A DNA stretch of 64,000 nt. Source: Bathymodiolus brooksi. Lineage: Eukaryota; Mollusca; Bivalvia; Mytilida; Modiolidae. Shown piece after piece: positions 47,308-57,956 of the stretch (positions are counted from its first letter, which is position 1; every line of letters starts with the position of its first letter). The notes beneath the pieces are model-generated. The model was given only the letters and a program-made list of their open reading frames with translations. It was not told where the DNA came from and did not search any database. Location of the stretch: the NCBI GenBank assembly GCA_963680875.1, contig OY804580.1, positions 94,951,353 through 95,015,352 on the forward strand. Reading direction: 5' to 3'. The position numbers were made by a program, and so were the translations under genes.

Positions 47308-47816
47308 TAAAACGCATTATAAGATGTATTTTAATTAAGGTCTATCGTGCAACATTATATTTATACTGGTTCCTAAAGAAGCCCCCGCGTTTAAGTATTC
47401 AATACGTGAAGTAATTATTAACCCTCCAAATCTCAACAATTCCTATTATTTTCCCTTTTTGTGTGGTGTGATTTGAATATTGGAGCGTTATTACATCGTT
47501 AAACGTTTCCAGTGGGGTAATGAAAATACACCTATCGTATCTAAAGACATATAAAACAACATTAGATATATGTATTTAACTATTTAACATCCCTAAGCGC
47601 TGTACTCTGTAATTAGTTCACTTGAATTTGGCTCTTCACAGGAACACCTGTCTCAATCGATAATGAAGTATTCCAAATCGAGTAAATTTACATAATTTGG
47701 TGTTGCTTAATTAAAGACCTCTCATTATTCCAAGTATTGTACCAGTCATATGGATTTTAATACCGTCTTTTAATTATGCATACTTTAATGGATATGTCAT
47801 ACCGGGGGTGTTTATT
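47308..47816. repeat. X sequence pieces at the inner end of the left arm
   Basis: 47308-47418 matches the middle of X (cttataagatgtatt, cgcgtttaa, cgtgaagtaat). 47631-47816 matches its terminal part (ctcttcacaggaacacctgt, ttaattaaagacctc, tatgcatactttaatg). They are out of order relative to the full copy, so X was rearranged here. Confidence 0.7.
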
Positions 47817-47934
47817 TGAAGTACTTTCTGGTGGTATATCAATATAATAAGAATGAAAGGCTATTCATTTCAAGCAAATAATGACATGTACATTCATGAT
47901 ATCTTCAGTGGGTGCTTGTTTGTGAATTATCAAG

Positions 47935-47972
47935 TAACCCTAACCCTAACCCTAACTCTAACCCTAACCCTA
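47935..47972. repeat. Interstitial telomere-type repeat, six TAACCC units
   Basis: Six consecutive units of taaccc, the fourth reading taactc, followed by ta. The G-rich strand would be TTAGGG, the telomere repeat of molluscs. The tract is in the spacer and not in either arm. Confidence 0.93.
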
Positions 47973-48020
47973 TTAAACTTTACCTAGGTAAAATAGACAA
48001 AATTGATGAGAGCAGCAAGC

Positions 48021-48615
48021 TTTTCCTTTATAAAAATTTAGAACCTTCAATAGAATTAGAATTAAAAATGAAATAACCGAAAAGTATAACAATTTATATA
48101 AAGGACCTTTATTTAATTTTTTATACGAATTAAAAATGAAATAACCGAAAAGTATAAAAAAAATTATATAAAGGTCCTTTAAATACTAATTTTAAATGCT
48201 TAACATCCTTTAGATTCTGGCAACTGGCAACTTTATTTATTTGAACGTTGTCTGGCTCAATATTATTTACATGTGTACAGCACAGGTACTTGTGGACAGG
48301 ACCCTATGTTGCTCCCTTTTTTTTTGTTTTTTTGTTTTTAAGATGCTGGTCCCCCCTTTTTTTTTTTTTTTTTTTTAACATCGACTCTTTGTCATATAAA
48401 CAACATTTTGCAACTTTCTATGTATCACTGTATGACATATAGCCCGGTGACTAGAGTCATCATTTCTAAAATTTAATCGTCATGAATACTATACGGTTGT
48501 GTCATATATCATTCGACTTGGCAATGTTAGTACTTTCAAAATAATTTGGTCGTCAAAAGAAAATATGGTGCAGTTTTCCAGAAATCAAGGTCAAAGGTCA
48601 AAAAAAAAATTCACA
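48021..48615 (+). repeat. R repeat, spacer copy
   Basis: Nearly identical, inverted, to 63406-64000 (paired coordinates sum to 112021). It contains a duplicated ataaccgaaaagtataa block, caggtacttgtggacaggac, T runs and agcccggtgac. No coding capacity is supported; the apparent 64-codon frame is low-complexity. Confidence 0.9.
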
Positions 48616-48621
48616 ATAAAC

Positions 48622-49130
48622 AATAAACACCCCCGGTATGACATATCCATTAAAGTATGCATAATTAAAAGACGGTATTAAAATCCATATGACTGGTACA
48701 ATACTTGGAATAATGAGAGGTCTTTAATTAAGCAACACCAAATTATGTAAATTTACTCGATTTGGAATACTTCATTATCGATTGAGACAGGTGTTCCTGT
48801 GAAGAGCCAAATTCAAGTGAACTAATTACAGAGTACAGCGCTTAGGGATGTTAAATAGTTAAATACATATATCTAATGTTGTTTTATATGTCTTTAGATA
48901 CGATAGGTGTATTTTCATTACCCCACTGGAAACGTTTAACGATGTAATAACGCTCCAATATTCAAATCACACCACACAAAAAGGGAAAATAATAGGAATT
49001 GTTGAGATTTGGAGGGTTAATAATTACTTCACGTATTGAATACTTAAACGCGGGGGCTTCTTTAGGAACCAGTATAAATATAATGTTGCACGATAGACCT
49101 TAATTAAAATACATCTTATAATGCGTTTTA
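48622..49130. repeat. X sequence pieces at the inner end of the right arm
   Basis: Mirror of 47308-47816: terminal-type X block (48640-48807) then mid-type block (49020-49130). Confidence 0.7.
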
Positions 49131-49326
49131 CACAAACGTTTGAACAGCTGTTGCAACGTCCTTTAAAATTTATGTTGCGCCAAATAACGTCCCTTTCAAA
49201 CACAAACCCTATCAATCAAAAGACAGGGCAGGGTTAAACATTCTATCTATCGGCTTTTATTTGATTGTAAAACCCCACCTCCCTCTCTTTCCCATTGCGC
49301 CATATCCTTTCCCTCCATATAAAAAC

Positions 49327-49648
49327 ATGTGTTTTGAAGCTACCATCATCCAAGAGACGAAAATGGAGGTCTACGTAGACAAACATCACATTAGAGGGAG
49401 GCATCTCTATGTCATGCCGTTGGCTTCAACGTTCCTGGACGAGGAGTCAATGGACGGCTGTATCAGAAAAGCCGTGGAGTGGTGTGAGGGTTTACCCTCA
49501 CGTTCAAAAAATGGAGCTGACTGAAACCATCGGTGTGACACTGAAGGATGGGATGTGGTGTTGGGCCACTGACCTAATGGTCGTGGCAGAGGTTGTGTGT
49601 GGACTAAACAACGCATGCGTGTTCATAAGAACACTTTATCCCTGCTAG
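49327..49648 (+). CDS. Uncharacterised small gene in the arm (frameshifted)
   Basis: A TATA-like ccatataaaaac lies just before an ATG (49327). The first frame reads MCFEATIIQETKMEVYVDKH, HIRGRHLYVMPLASTFLDEE and SMDGCIRKAVEWCEG, ending at 49524. The second, overlapping frame reads VRVYPHVQKMELTETIGVTL, KDGMWCWATDLMVVAEVVCG and LNNACVFIRTLYPC, ending at 49648. The change of frame falls at a perfect hairpin, gtgagggtttaccctcac (49484-49501). The combined product would be about 100-130 residues. Composition and codon use look coding, but I recognise no domain. It is present identically in both arms and is the only arm gene that is not an obvious transposon remnant. Confidence 0.5.
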
Positions 49649-49649
49649 G

Positions 49650-50136
49650 ATATCCTAGTAGGGTAAAACGGCCCTTTTCAGGGCCACCAATATTTTTCAA
49701 AAAAGAATCTAGATTGTTATTGAATAAATCCAAGTGAACTAATTACAGAGTACAGCGCTTAGGGATGTTGCTTTATATGTCTTTATAGAAATAACAGAGT
49801 AACGTAGATAGAAATTAAAGATGGAAGTTATAAATGGTCGTGCCCAGACTTGTTTTAGGAACATGACTCATTATGGTGAACACTTTGCTTTGTTCTTGAG
49901 GGAAAACCCCTTAGTTATCGTACAAATTAATTAATAGATATTGATGTTACAAAGTAACCAGGTCGGTCCGTTTGAACTTCAAACAGTTGGTATAATACCT
50001 CATCCTCGTAGCTACTTCAACATAAAGTTCTAAACAGAAATTTTCTATAATTAAGTCCCATCAAATATTTCGAAAGAATATAGTTACAGCACACGGGTAC
50101 AAAAATATATGTTGTTTTTTTAACATAATCTGCATT
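49650..50136. other. Arm noncoding sequence
   Basis: Contains ccaagtgaactaattacaga and gtacagcgcttagggatgtt, which also occur at about 48815-48860: another internal direct repeat of the arm. Confidence 0.55.
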
Positions 50137-50293
50137 TTTTAACATTGGAGTCTGGTACGGTTGAAATCAATTTAGCAATACTTGGTATCGATTTTTGGGT
50201 ATTATGTTTATATTTAAATCACCTAAAGTTCACCTAAGGGCATACGTAGTAAATACATTCATGTTTCAACTTGTCTGATCATTGGAGCGTAAA
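50137..50293. repeat. X sequence copy (right arm)
   Basis: ggagtctggtacggttgaaa to cttgtctgatcattgg, same orientation as 57050-57200. Confidence 0.75.
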
Positions 50294-50340
50294 TTTAAAT
50301 GCCGTACTTATGGCTTTTTTATGATGGGTTAATACATATA

Positions 50341-52280
50341 AAGTAATAATTTTTTGATTAGAGAACGGAAAATTTGAATTTTCTCGAAAACAATACATTT
50401 TTTTAAAATACAGTAAACGAGAGTTTTGTGCAGAATTTTACTACCATTTTTAAAATATGCATTTCATCTAACAATAACCTTTCATTATTGCTGCACTCAT
50501 CTGAAATTTGACATTTCCCCCGATTTTTACCGCCAAAATAGAGGTGGGAGTAAACTAACTAGAGGTAGCAGCCAGGTAAATCTTACCTTGATAGAGACAG
50601 AGACACGTGTACAGGCATATTTTGACACTCCATTTTTAAACTTTAAAATCTTTCTAAAAGTTCACATACAATTTCTTCATAAACCTTTTTTTTTGACATC
50701 TTAGCATATATATAAACATCGCAAGAATGGGTAAAACAAAGGACTTGTCAAAAGATGGTAAAAACATTGTGTTAAATCTATTCAAGTTTTTTCAGCTTGA
50801 GAAGGCCAGGGGAAGACCATTTTATTCCCCAGATAATTTGATTAAAAGAACATGCAAGGCTGCTGGCATATTTTACAGTTCTGTGTATAGAGTTGTAAAC
50901 GGTAAAAGTCCTCCTGAATCCAACAGACCGAAAGAAAGAAAACTCTTGATGATTTTGACCGTTGCACGCTGGTAATCGTGAGGAGGGTTTGATTGATAGG
51001 TGTGATTTGGTTTTTCTTGCCAAAGCTAAAGATGGGGATTATCACCAAGAAATGAACGGGCCCATCTTTCTAAACTGGTTCGAAAATCAGCTTATGCCAG
51101 GATTAAAAAGCCCAAGTGTTATCGTTTTAGATAATGTCAGTTATCACAACATCAAGACTGAAGAAACTGTTGTGCCAAACTTTAATCAGAGAAAAGCTGT
51201 CTTACAAGATTATCTTTCAAAACACAACATTCCTTTTCAGCCCCTTGAAACTAAAAAACAACTTTATGAAAAAATCAAATTTAAGAAACTCCTTTCCGTT
51301 TTTAAAACTGATAAAATTGCCAACCAACACGGTCACGAAGTTTTAAGAACCATTGCGAATTGAACCCCATAGAACTTATTTGGGCACAGGTTAAAGGGTT
51401 TGTTGCAGAAAACAATACAACTTTTCGTTTGAAGGATGTGAAAGAACTTGTTTATGGGGGGTTTGGCAGAATTACAAAGGAAGTTTGGGCGAAGGCAGAA
51501 GACCATGTATTAAAAATAGAAAAGGAGTATGGGAAAGAGAATTGCATTGATAGGAGTGAGATTCCCCCAATAATAATTGATTTTGATGACGACGAGTCCA
51601 GCGACGAGGAAAGCTGAATCCAGTCCAACATGATTACAGATTGAAGGGTACACCGGTTGTAAATGACAGATTGTATATAACGTTTTTACCTATAAAATTT
51701 TATTCATATCCAATAATTGTGTACTCTATGTTTAACTTCAGTGAATTTATTAGCAGAAAAAAACGTTCTTTTTCGAATTATTTCCGAAAGATTGAAATAA
51801 CTTGGTCAAATTAAAAATCAGTAATTATGAACATTTATGATTTCACTTTTTTTTTTAAAATTGTCCAGGTAAATCTCAGGTAAGCCTGTGTATAAATGTC
51901 ACGTAGTCAAATGCATTAACCATGAAGAGAACAATAGCCTTCTCCGGCACTTCGACGAGAGACAATAGACCAGCTGCGGGACCACCGTCGTTCCTATTGT
52001 TATATAGGATGACGTCCACGGTGAGTTGGCTGTCACATTTAACGAGCAAACTTGGCCTATTTTGAAGAACTTAGCCTGAAATAAAGACCAAAATAACGCC
52101 AAAAATTTGTTATTTTTCAGATGAGCAGGGCCTTCAGAATAATTTCAACCGTAAATATTTATACAATTCCAAAATGGTAGTAAAATTCCTGACAAAACTC
52201 TCGTTGGATGCGTTAAAAATAAATCTACGCTTTACGAAATATTTAGATTTTTCCGTTTTCTAATCAAAAAATTATTACTT
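50341..52280 (+). mobile_element. Tc1/mariner-type transposon, right-arm copy
   Basis: 1,940 bp; ends aagtaataattttttgatta and the inverse; TA flanks at 50339-50340 and 52281-52282. It sits immediately upstream of the LINE-C ORF1. Non-autonomous because the transposase is deleted. Confidence 0.9.
50727..51617 (+). pseudogene. Tc1/IS630-type transposase, internally deleted (right arm)
   Basis: Same organisation and lesions as 44821-45711. The second catalytic Asp lies in VIVLDNVSYHN and the third acidic residue in LNPIELIW; the first Asp block is missing. Between the middle and C-terminal frames the HCELNPIE junction is out of frame. Two substitutions relative to the left arm are visible in the middle part (HQEMN, DNVSYH). 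Confidence 0.88.
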
Positions 52281-52304
52281 TAGTTATATTTTCTCTGTTT
52301 CAAC

Positions 52305-52754
52305 ATGGTTCTCGACGAAATGGATAGACAATTAGATAAAATTAAACCCTTCAAAGATCAACCTGACAGTACTGAGCATGCCCAAACACAGAAGCCGACA
52401 ATTAACGGTGAGCCGGTCATAGCGAAAATGCCTACATACAGTGCAAAAACAAATGTCCAGCGACTAACTGGGCAACCACTTGCCTATGCTCCTAAACCCG
52501 TTCATGTACAGAGAAACAACGCTGAAAATCATCAACCACCACTCTCACGCATGGACGTTTCCTCTGCATATCCCACTCAACACGTACAGAACCACCAAAC
52601 TCGTACATCAGAAAGAATAAATCTGCAAACGGCACATCCTATTCAACTAGGCATCCATGAAACTGGCACTACACATATGGGGGGAAATAGAAGTTTACAC
52701 TACCAACCACAGAATATTTTAGACTACCCAAGCCTCTACACACAACGAATGTAA
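52305..52754 (+). CDS. LINE-C ORF1-like protein, right-arm copy
   Basis: 149 codons from ATG at 52305 in the same position relative to the endonuclease as in the left arm. One visible substitution near the end (YPSLY versus YPSFY). Pro/His/Gln/Thr-rich and predicted disordered; no known domain. Confidence 0.65.
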   Translation: MVLDEMDRQLDKIKPFKDQPDSTEHAQTQKPTINGEPVIAKMPTYSAKTNVQRLTGQPLAYAPKPVHVQRNNAENHQPPLSRMDVSSAYPTQHVQNHQTRTSERINLQTAHPIQLGIHETGTTHMGGNRSLHYQPQNILDYPSLYTQRM

Positions 52755-52780
52755 CACCAAGCTCAGACGTTGAGAAAAGA

Positions 52781-53740
52781 ATGAATACCAGCCTGCGTAT
52801 CATATCATTCAATTGCAAAAATATTAAAACCTGTGGCCCAGTTCTACATAAGCTCTTCATAAAAAATGACATCATACTCATTCAGGAACACTGGCTATTT
52901 CAGGCCCAAATCCATCTTATCGGAGAGCTCCATAGTCAAATAAATTATGCAGCAAAAGGAGTTGATATCAATGACCCACTATTACCCATTAGTATGCCTC
53001 GTGGATACAGAGGAGTAGCTGTTATTTGGAAAAATGAAATTGATCACCTTGTCCGGCCCATACAGGATGGTTCAGAGAAAATACAAGCCGTCGAAATACA
53101 AGGAAAGGCAGGTGACCGCCTTCTTTTAATATCAGTTTACATGCCAGCGAAAGGGAGCAAAAATCATCAAATAGAGTATCATGATTGTGTAGATCAGTTA
53201 TACGAGCTATATCAAAAATATAGGGACTCCCATACAATAGTTATAGGAGGAGATATGAATGAGGATTTAAATAACCCAATCAGTAACAAACGGAACCAAT
53301 ACCTACTGGACTTTATTAGAGAAACACAACTTGCCTATAATAACTCTTCAAAAACTTTTGTTAACTCGATGGGACAAGAAACCTCAGAAATAGATTATTT
53401 CTTGCATAACATCAAAGAAGGAGAATACTTAAAGAAAACAGTCCTGCAAAATCTTCCAGAAAACACCTCCGATCACCATCCGATAAAATTGTCTATAGAT
53501 TTTGAATACTCCTTGCAACCGATGAAACAAAAAGATAACAAACCTGGAATTACGAAAGTAAAATGGGAAAAAGTTGACAAGGAATGGTATGAGGTAATTC
53601 TGAGAGAAAATATCAGCAGTATTAAACACAAACTAGTAACAGGAGATATACCAATTGGAGAGAATATACTCAAAATTTGTGAAATCATGAAATCAGCAGC
53701 AATAACCTCCTCATCAAACAAAGCTATTTTCAGAAGTTGA
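52781..53740 (+). CDS. LINE-C endonuclease, right-arm copy
   Basis: 319 codons. The N-terminal IISFNCKNI, QEHWLF, GDMNED and the C-terminal TSDHHPIKLSID motifs identify an APE-type endonuclease that nicks the target for reverse transcription. It ends AIFRS stop. The RT frame is open from about 53716, overlapping in another frame (EVENLHLQEKKKAKR), so EN and RT are separated by a one-base frame change present in both arms. It could be an old lesion or a programmed shift; a lesion is simpler. Confidence 0.9.
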   Translation: MNTSLRIISFNCKNIKTCGPVLHKLFIKNDIILIQEHWLFQAQIHLIGELHSQINYAAKGVDINDPLLPISMPRGYRGVAVIWKNEIDHLVRPIQDGSEKIQAVEIQGKAGDRLLLISVYMPAKGSKNHQIEYHDCVDQLYELYQKYRDSHTIVIGGDMNEDLNNPISNKRNQYLLDFIRETQLAYNNSSKTFVNSMGQETSEIDYFLHNIKEGEYLKKTVLQNLPENTSDHHPIKLSIDFEYSLQPMKQKDNKPGITKVKWEKVDKEWYEVILRENISSIKHKLVTGDIPIGENILKICEIMKSAAITSSSNKAIFRS

Positions 53741-53840
53741 AAACCTACACTTACAAGAGAAAAAGAAGGCAAAAAGGCACTTAAGGAAGACAATCCGCAT
53801 AGAACAAGCAAAACAAAGAAATAAAGAAAAGGAGCTCGTT

Positions 53841-56141
53841 ATGGAGACTAAAACCAAAGACATGAAACTATTCCATAAATTAGTACGAAACAACAGAAAG
53901 AAAGGTACAGATACAATTACAGAGCTCACGGCTAATGGTAATGACTACAAAGGTGAGGAAAATGTGGTCAAAGCATTTCAGGACCACTTCCGCAAATTAG
54001 CAACGTTCAGCCTGCAAGACAAGATTGACTTGCCATACCATAACATGGTAGAGGAAGATACTGAAATCCTAGATGAACTTGCACGAAACAGAAATGTTAC
54101 GGCAGTGAGTGCAGACGAAATAACCAAGGCAATAAAATTCATAAATAAAGGAAAATCAGCTGACTTCCATGGTATCACAATTGAGCATATCACCTTCGCA
54201 GGAAGTGAAATGGAAAAACTTCTAGCCCTATTCATCAACATTATTTTTGAATGTGGGGAAATACCTGAAATTTTGAAAATGGGCCTACTATCGCCAGTGT
54301 ACAAAAAAAAAGGAACAAAACAGCAAGCATCAAATTATAGAGGTATAACAGTACTTCCAGTTATAAGTAAAATCATCGAGACCATAATTAAAAACAGATC
54401 TCAAAAGCTAGTGCTTAAGACTCAAAACAGAGCCCAACGGGGTTTCAGCACTGGATCTTCTCCAATGAATTCAGCACTTATTGTAGAGGAGTGTTATAGA
54501 GATGCAAAAGACAAAAACATTGATTTCCAACTAATCCTTCTTGATGCAAAAGCGGCATTTGATACCGTCGTCCATAGTCACATGCTCAGGAGAGTTTTTC
54601 TGGCAGGAATTGACAATAGACACTGGACTCTAATTAAAAGCTTACATGAAAATGCCAAAAGCTCGGTAAAATGGGATGGAAATATCTCTGAACCGTTTAA
54701 TGTCAATCAAGGTGTACGACAGGGAGGAATTTTGAGTACCGACCTTTATAAACTTTATATTAATCCACTTTTGGACAGACTGGAAACATCAGGATTGGGC
54801 TTAAAAATCGGTAACATCAGCGTTAGTAACACTGCATGTGCTGACGATATAGCTCTGATTAGCGAAATACCAGATGAGGCACAAACACTAGTCAACATGG
54901 CTACCGACTTCGCATTCATGGAAGGATACCAACTTCAACCTACTAAAAGTGTTGTTATAAATGTGTCATCCAAAAAGAATCAGACATACAATAATAGCAA
55001 GTCGCCCTTACAAATAGGAAGTAACAACATGCCTTTTGTTGACAACGCCGTACATCTCGGGATTATAAGGACAACTTCGCTAAGGGGAAATACGACAACA
55101 AATGTGGATGAGAACATAAAGAAAGCCAGGAGAAGTGCATATGGTCTATTTAGCAGTGGATTTCATGGTTATAATGGCCTAGATGTCGACACTATGCTTC
55201 ACCTGTACAAGATCTACATACTACCTGTCTTACTATATGGGCTAGAATTGATTTTACCACAAGGACCTCAACTTGAACAGTTGGAAATTGCTCAAAAGAG
55301 GCTACTCAAGCAAATACTGGCACTCCCTAACAGTGTGGCGGACATAGCAGTCTATATCTTAACTGGAATATTACCAATAGAGGCGCAGATACACATCCGA
55401 GCTCTTGGACTATTCAATAACGTTTGCCGTCAAGCCGAGGATTCCTCTGAAAAAGCCCTAGCCAGACGACAACTAATAGTGAAGCCAGATTCTAGTACAA
55501 GCTGGTTCGTGGGAATCAAGCACCTCCACAGGAAATACGAATTAAAAGAAGCAATAAGTTATCTTGACGAGCCAGAAAGCAAAACAAAATGGACTCGTAC
55601 TGTGAACGAGGCAGTATATAAAAAGTGGGTAGACAAAATAACCAGCTTAATTCCGTTATACAAAGGACTAACATTCCTAACGTTCGTAAACCTAGAAAAG
55701 GGAAAGATCCATCCATTGTTTAAGGTCAACTGCCATACGGGTAAAGACATCTCCAGACTTTCTGTGAAACTCAAATTGCTTACAGGATCGTATATACTAC
55801 AGAGTAAGAGAATACGAATGTACAAGACCGAAACAGAAGCAACTTGCTTGCTATGCAAAGAAAAGGAGGAAACTATGGAACATTTCATCCTGGGGTGCCG
55901 TTGCTTAGAAACAGTCCGAAATCCAGTGTTACATGAACTAGTAACTAAGTTAAAAAAGTGTGATATTGACTTTCGGCAGCTTAATGAAACGAATAAAATA
56001 CAGCTAGTTCTAGACAGCACAACTATTGGAAAAACAAGGAAAATAACCTCAGCCAGCGCACAACTGGTACAAATTCTAACTCGACGTCTGATTTTTCAAC
56101 TCCATATTACAAGATACAGAGCAATCTTGGATCAGAAATAA
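53841..56141 (+). CDS. LINE-C reverse transcriptase, intact frame
   Basis: 766 codons from METKTKDMKLFHKL. RT blocks: SPVYKKKGTKQQASNYRGIT (residues 151-170), LLDAKAAFD (233-241), GVRQGGIL (291-298) and the catalytic ACADDIALI (332-340). A C-terminal zinc-binding-like CLLC...H...C lies near residues 668-686. The open frame extends upstream, so this ATG may not be the natural start. It is the longest intact frame in the window and the left-arm copy is frameshifted, so any activity would come from here. I place it only as an APE-type non-LTR retrotransposon; clade not assigned. Confidence 0.93.
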   Translation: METKTKDMKLFHKLVRNNRKKGTDTITELTANGNDYKGEENVVKAFQDHFRKLATFSLQDKIDLPYHNMVEEDTEILDELARNRNVTAVSADEITKAIKFINKGKSADFHGITIEHITFAGSEMEKLLALFINIIFECGEIPEILKMGLLSPVYKKKGTKQQASNYRGITVLPVISKIIETIIKNRSQKLVLKTQNRAQRGFSTGSSPMNSALIVEECYRDAKDKNIDFQLILLDAKAAFDTVVHSHMLRRVFLAGIDNRHWTLIKSLHENAKSSVKWDGNISEPFNVNQGVRQGGILSTDLYKLYINPLLDRLETSGLGLKIGNISVSNTACADDIALISEIPDEAQTLVNMATDFAFMEGYQLQPTKSVVINVSSKKNQTYNNSKSPLQIGSNNMPFVDNAVHLGIIRTTSLRGNTTTNVDENIKKARRSAYGLFSSGFHGYNGLDVDTMLHLYKIYILPVLLYGLELILPQGPQLEQLEIAQKRLLKQILALPNSVADIAVYILTGILPIEAQIHIRALGLFNNVCRQAEDSSEKALARRQLIVKPDSSTSWFVGIKHLHRKYELKEAISYLDEPESKTKWTRTVNEAVYKKWVDKITSLIPLYKGLTFLTFVNLEKGKIHPLFKVNCHTGKDISRLSVKLKLLTGSYILQSKRIRMYKTETEATCLLCKEKEETMEHFILGCRCLETVRNPVLHELVTKLKKCDIDFRQLNETNKIQLVLDSTTIGKTRKITSASAQLVQILTRRLIFQLHITRYRAILDQK

Positions 56142-57049
56142 TCATTTAGACTAGTTTTTCAGCATAAAACCCTGAGAACATTTAGGGTCATATAACCTGT
56201 GGTTAATGTAGATATAGCCAAACAGTGGTCAGACCGTTTATGGACACTTTTAGATTTTAAACATAGCCACAAAACGGACATAATGATCAAAGATACTTTT
56301 ACCTTTTAAACATACCATAACCGAACCAGATTTTAATTATGAATGGTTTTTAAAAATTTAATGAGAAGACACTCGTTGGCGTAGTCTCAACATTCTATTA
56401 CAGTCGAGGGATAGCCCATAGATACTTTTACCTTTAAGCATAGCACAACCGTACCAGATTTTAATATTGGGTGTTATTTTAAACTTATTGAGAAGACAAA
56501 CTATTAAACAAGGAGCTAATATTTTATTACAGTTCATGTGTAGCCAAAGATACTTTTACATTTTAAAATGCAACCAAACCAGATTTTACTGTGATTGTTT
56601 TTTTAAATATAAAAAGAAGATATACTCACTAATCAATATTTTATACAGTTGAGGGGTAGACAAAAGTGGACGTCTCTATTTCTTAACCTACCACGGAAAA
56701 TTCCAGCTTGTACATGTAACAAGCCATCCTTTTATTTTAACGAACTGTGATACCTATTTTATACAGTTTCAGAAATCAACACTCTGTAAATAGATAGTGA
56801 GGGCATTACCCAAACTCTTTTTTTTTATCCGTTTTAAATCTGTGCACATAAATATGCGTTTGGTGGAGGATAAAACACTGTACATAATTTTGGAGCACTA
56901 GTTCCTCATACAGAGGACCCTGTATGGTTCCCCTATAAAGGGGGTGAAGATCCGGAGGTAAGGTAAAGTTAATCTTGACTGCCATTTAAACTTACAATAT
57001 AGTGATGACTGTTTTGTGTGCATTGTTGTAAAAGGTCGGAGATAACATT
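56142..57049. repeat. LINE-C downstream region with about 125-bp tandem units
   Basis: Mirror of 39388-40297. Units share gatacttttaccttttaaac, cataacc/ccagattttaat and attgagaagac. Confidence 0.65.
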
Positions 57050-57387
57050 GGAGTCTGGTACGGTTGAAATCAATTTAGCAATACTTGGTATCGATTTTTG
57101 TGTATTATGTTTATATTTAAAGTACCTAGAGTTCACCTAAGGGCATGTGTCGTAAATACATTCATGTTTCAACTTGTCTGATCATTTTTGATTACTTCAC
57201 GTATCGAATACCCACTTCACTGACACGCGTATGAATAATTAAATGCGGGACCTCTTTAGAAAAACCAATATAAAATTTAAGGGTTGCCTAATAGACCGTA
57301 ATAAAAAATACATCTTATAAAATCATACAATTTTGCAGTGGTCTGGTAATATATTCAGTGTGTACTTATTGGTAATTAAAACACGGT
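57050..57387. repeat. X sequence copy (right arm)
   Basis: gatttttgtgtattatgttt to ggtaattaaaacacgg; direct copy of 61109-61442, with a small deletion near its right end. It flanks the Gypsy remnant on its left, 61109-61442 on its right. Confidence 0.78.
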
Positions 57388-57454
57388 CAACAAAATAGTG
57401 ATTAAGATGTAAGATGTTGAATAAATACAAAAATTAGAGGACGGAATCAAGAAA

Positions 57455-57940
57455 CGTCGCTATAGATAGAAAGTTCAAGAAAAAGATATAACAAAATCAA
57501 AAACAAAACGAATAATTAGTGAAAGTCCAAGAAAAAATATAACAAAAAACAAAACGAATAATTAGTGAAAGTTCAAGAAAAAATATAACAAAAACAAAAA
57601 CAAAACGAATAATTAGTGAAAGTTCAAGAAAAAATATAACAAAAACAAAACGAATAATTAGTGAAAGTTCAAGAAAAAATATAACAAAAACAAAAACAAT
57701 ACGAATAATTAGTGAAAGAAATCACCAGCAGCAGCAGCAGCAGCCACCACCAGCAGCAGCCATACACACTTACCCCAGAGCAGCAGTCACAATACGAATA
57801 ATTAGTGAAAGAAATCTCCAGCAGCAGCAGCAGCAGCCACCACCAGCAGCAGCCATACACACTTACCCCAGAGCAGCAGTCACAATACGAATAATTAGTG
57901 AAAGAAATCTCCAGCAGCAGCAGCAGCCACCACCACCGAA
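57455..57940. repeat. 48-54-bp and CAG-rich tandem repeats (right arm)
   Basis: Mirror of 38500-38985. The 48-54-bp units (57455-57710) are followed by three units with cagcagcagcagcagccacc (57715-57940). A 131-codon minus-strand frame across them runs into the next element and is an artefact. Confidence 0.85.
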
Positions 57941-57956
57941 GGAAACAGGCTACGAC

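Larger units (their letters stand above)
35250..47816. repeat. Left arm of the giant palindrome
   Basis: 12,567 bp, inverted copy of 48622-62025. Paired proteins differ by about 1% of residues in the LINE endonuclease and RT. Arm-specific differences: a 497-bp MULE-like insertion (35732-36228) occurs only here, and the 1.35-kb CAGGG element of the right arm is absent (empty site near 38490). The outer 150 bp differ more than the interior, including a second caccggaagttgcatcac block. Confidence 0.93.
47817..48621. other. Spacer at the axis of the palindrome
   Basis: 805 bp found only once between the arms. It contains 118 bp of unrecognised sequence, a telomere-type tract (47935-47972), 48 bp, and the R repeat (48021-48615). 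Confidence 0.85.

Noticed and set aside
49024..49215. 63-residue frame in the arm (and mirror 47223-47414)
   Set aside because: It overlaps rearranged X sequence that is noncoding elsewhere and has no support as a gene.
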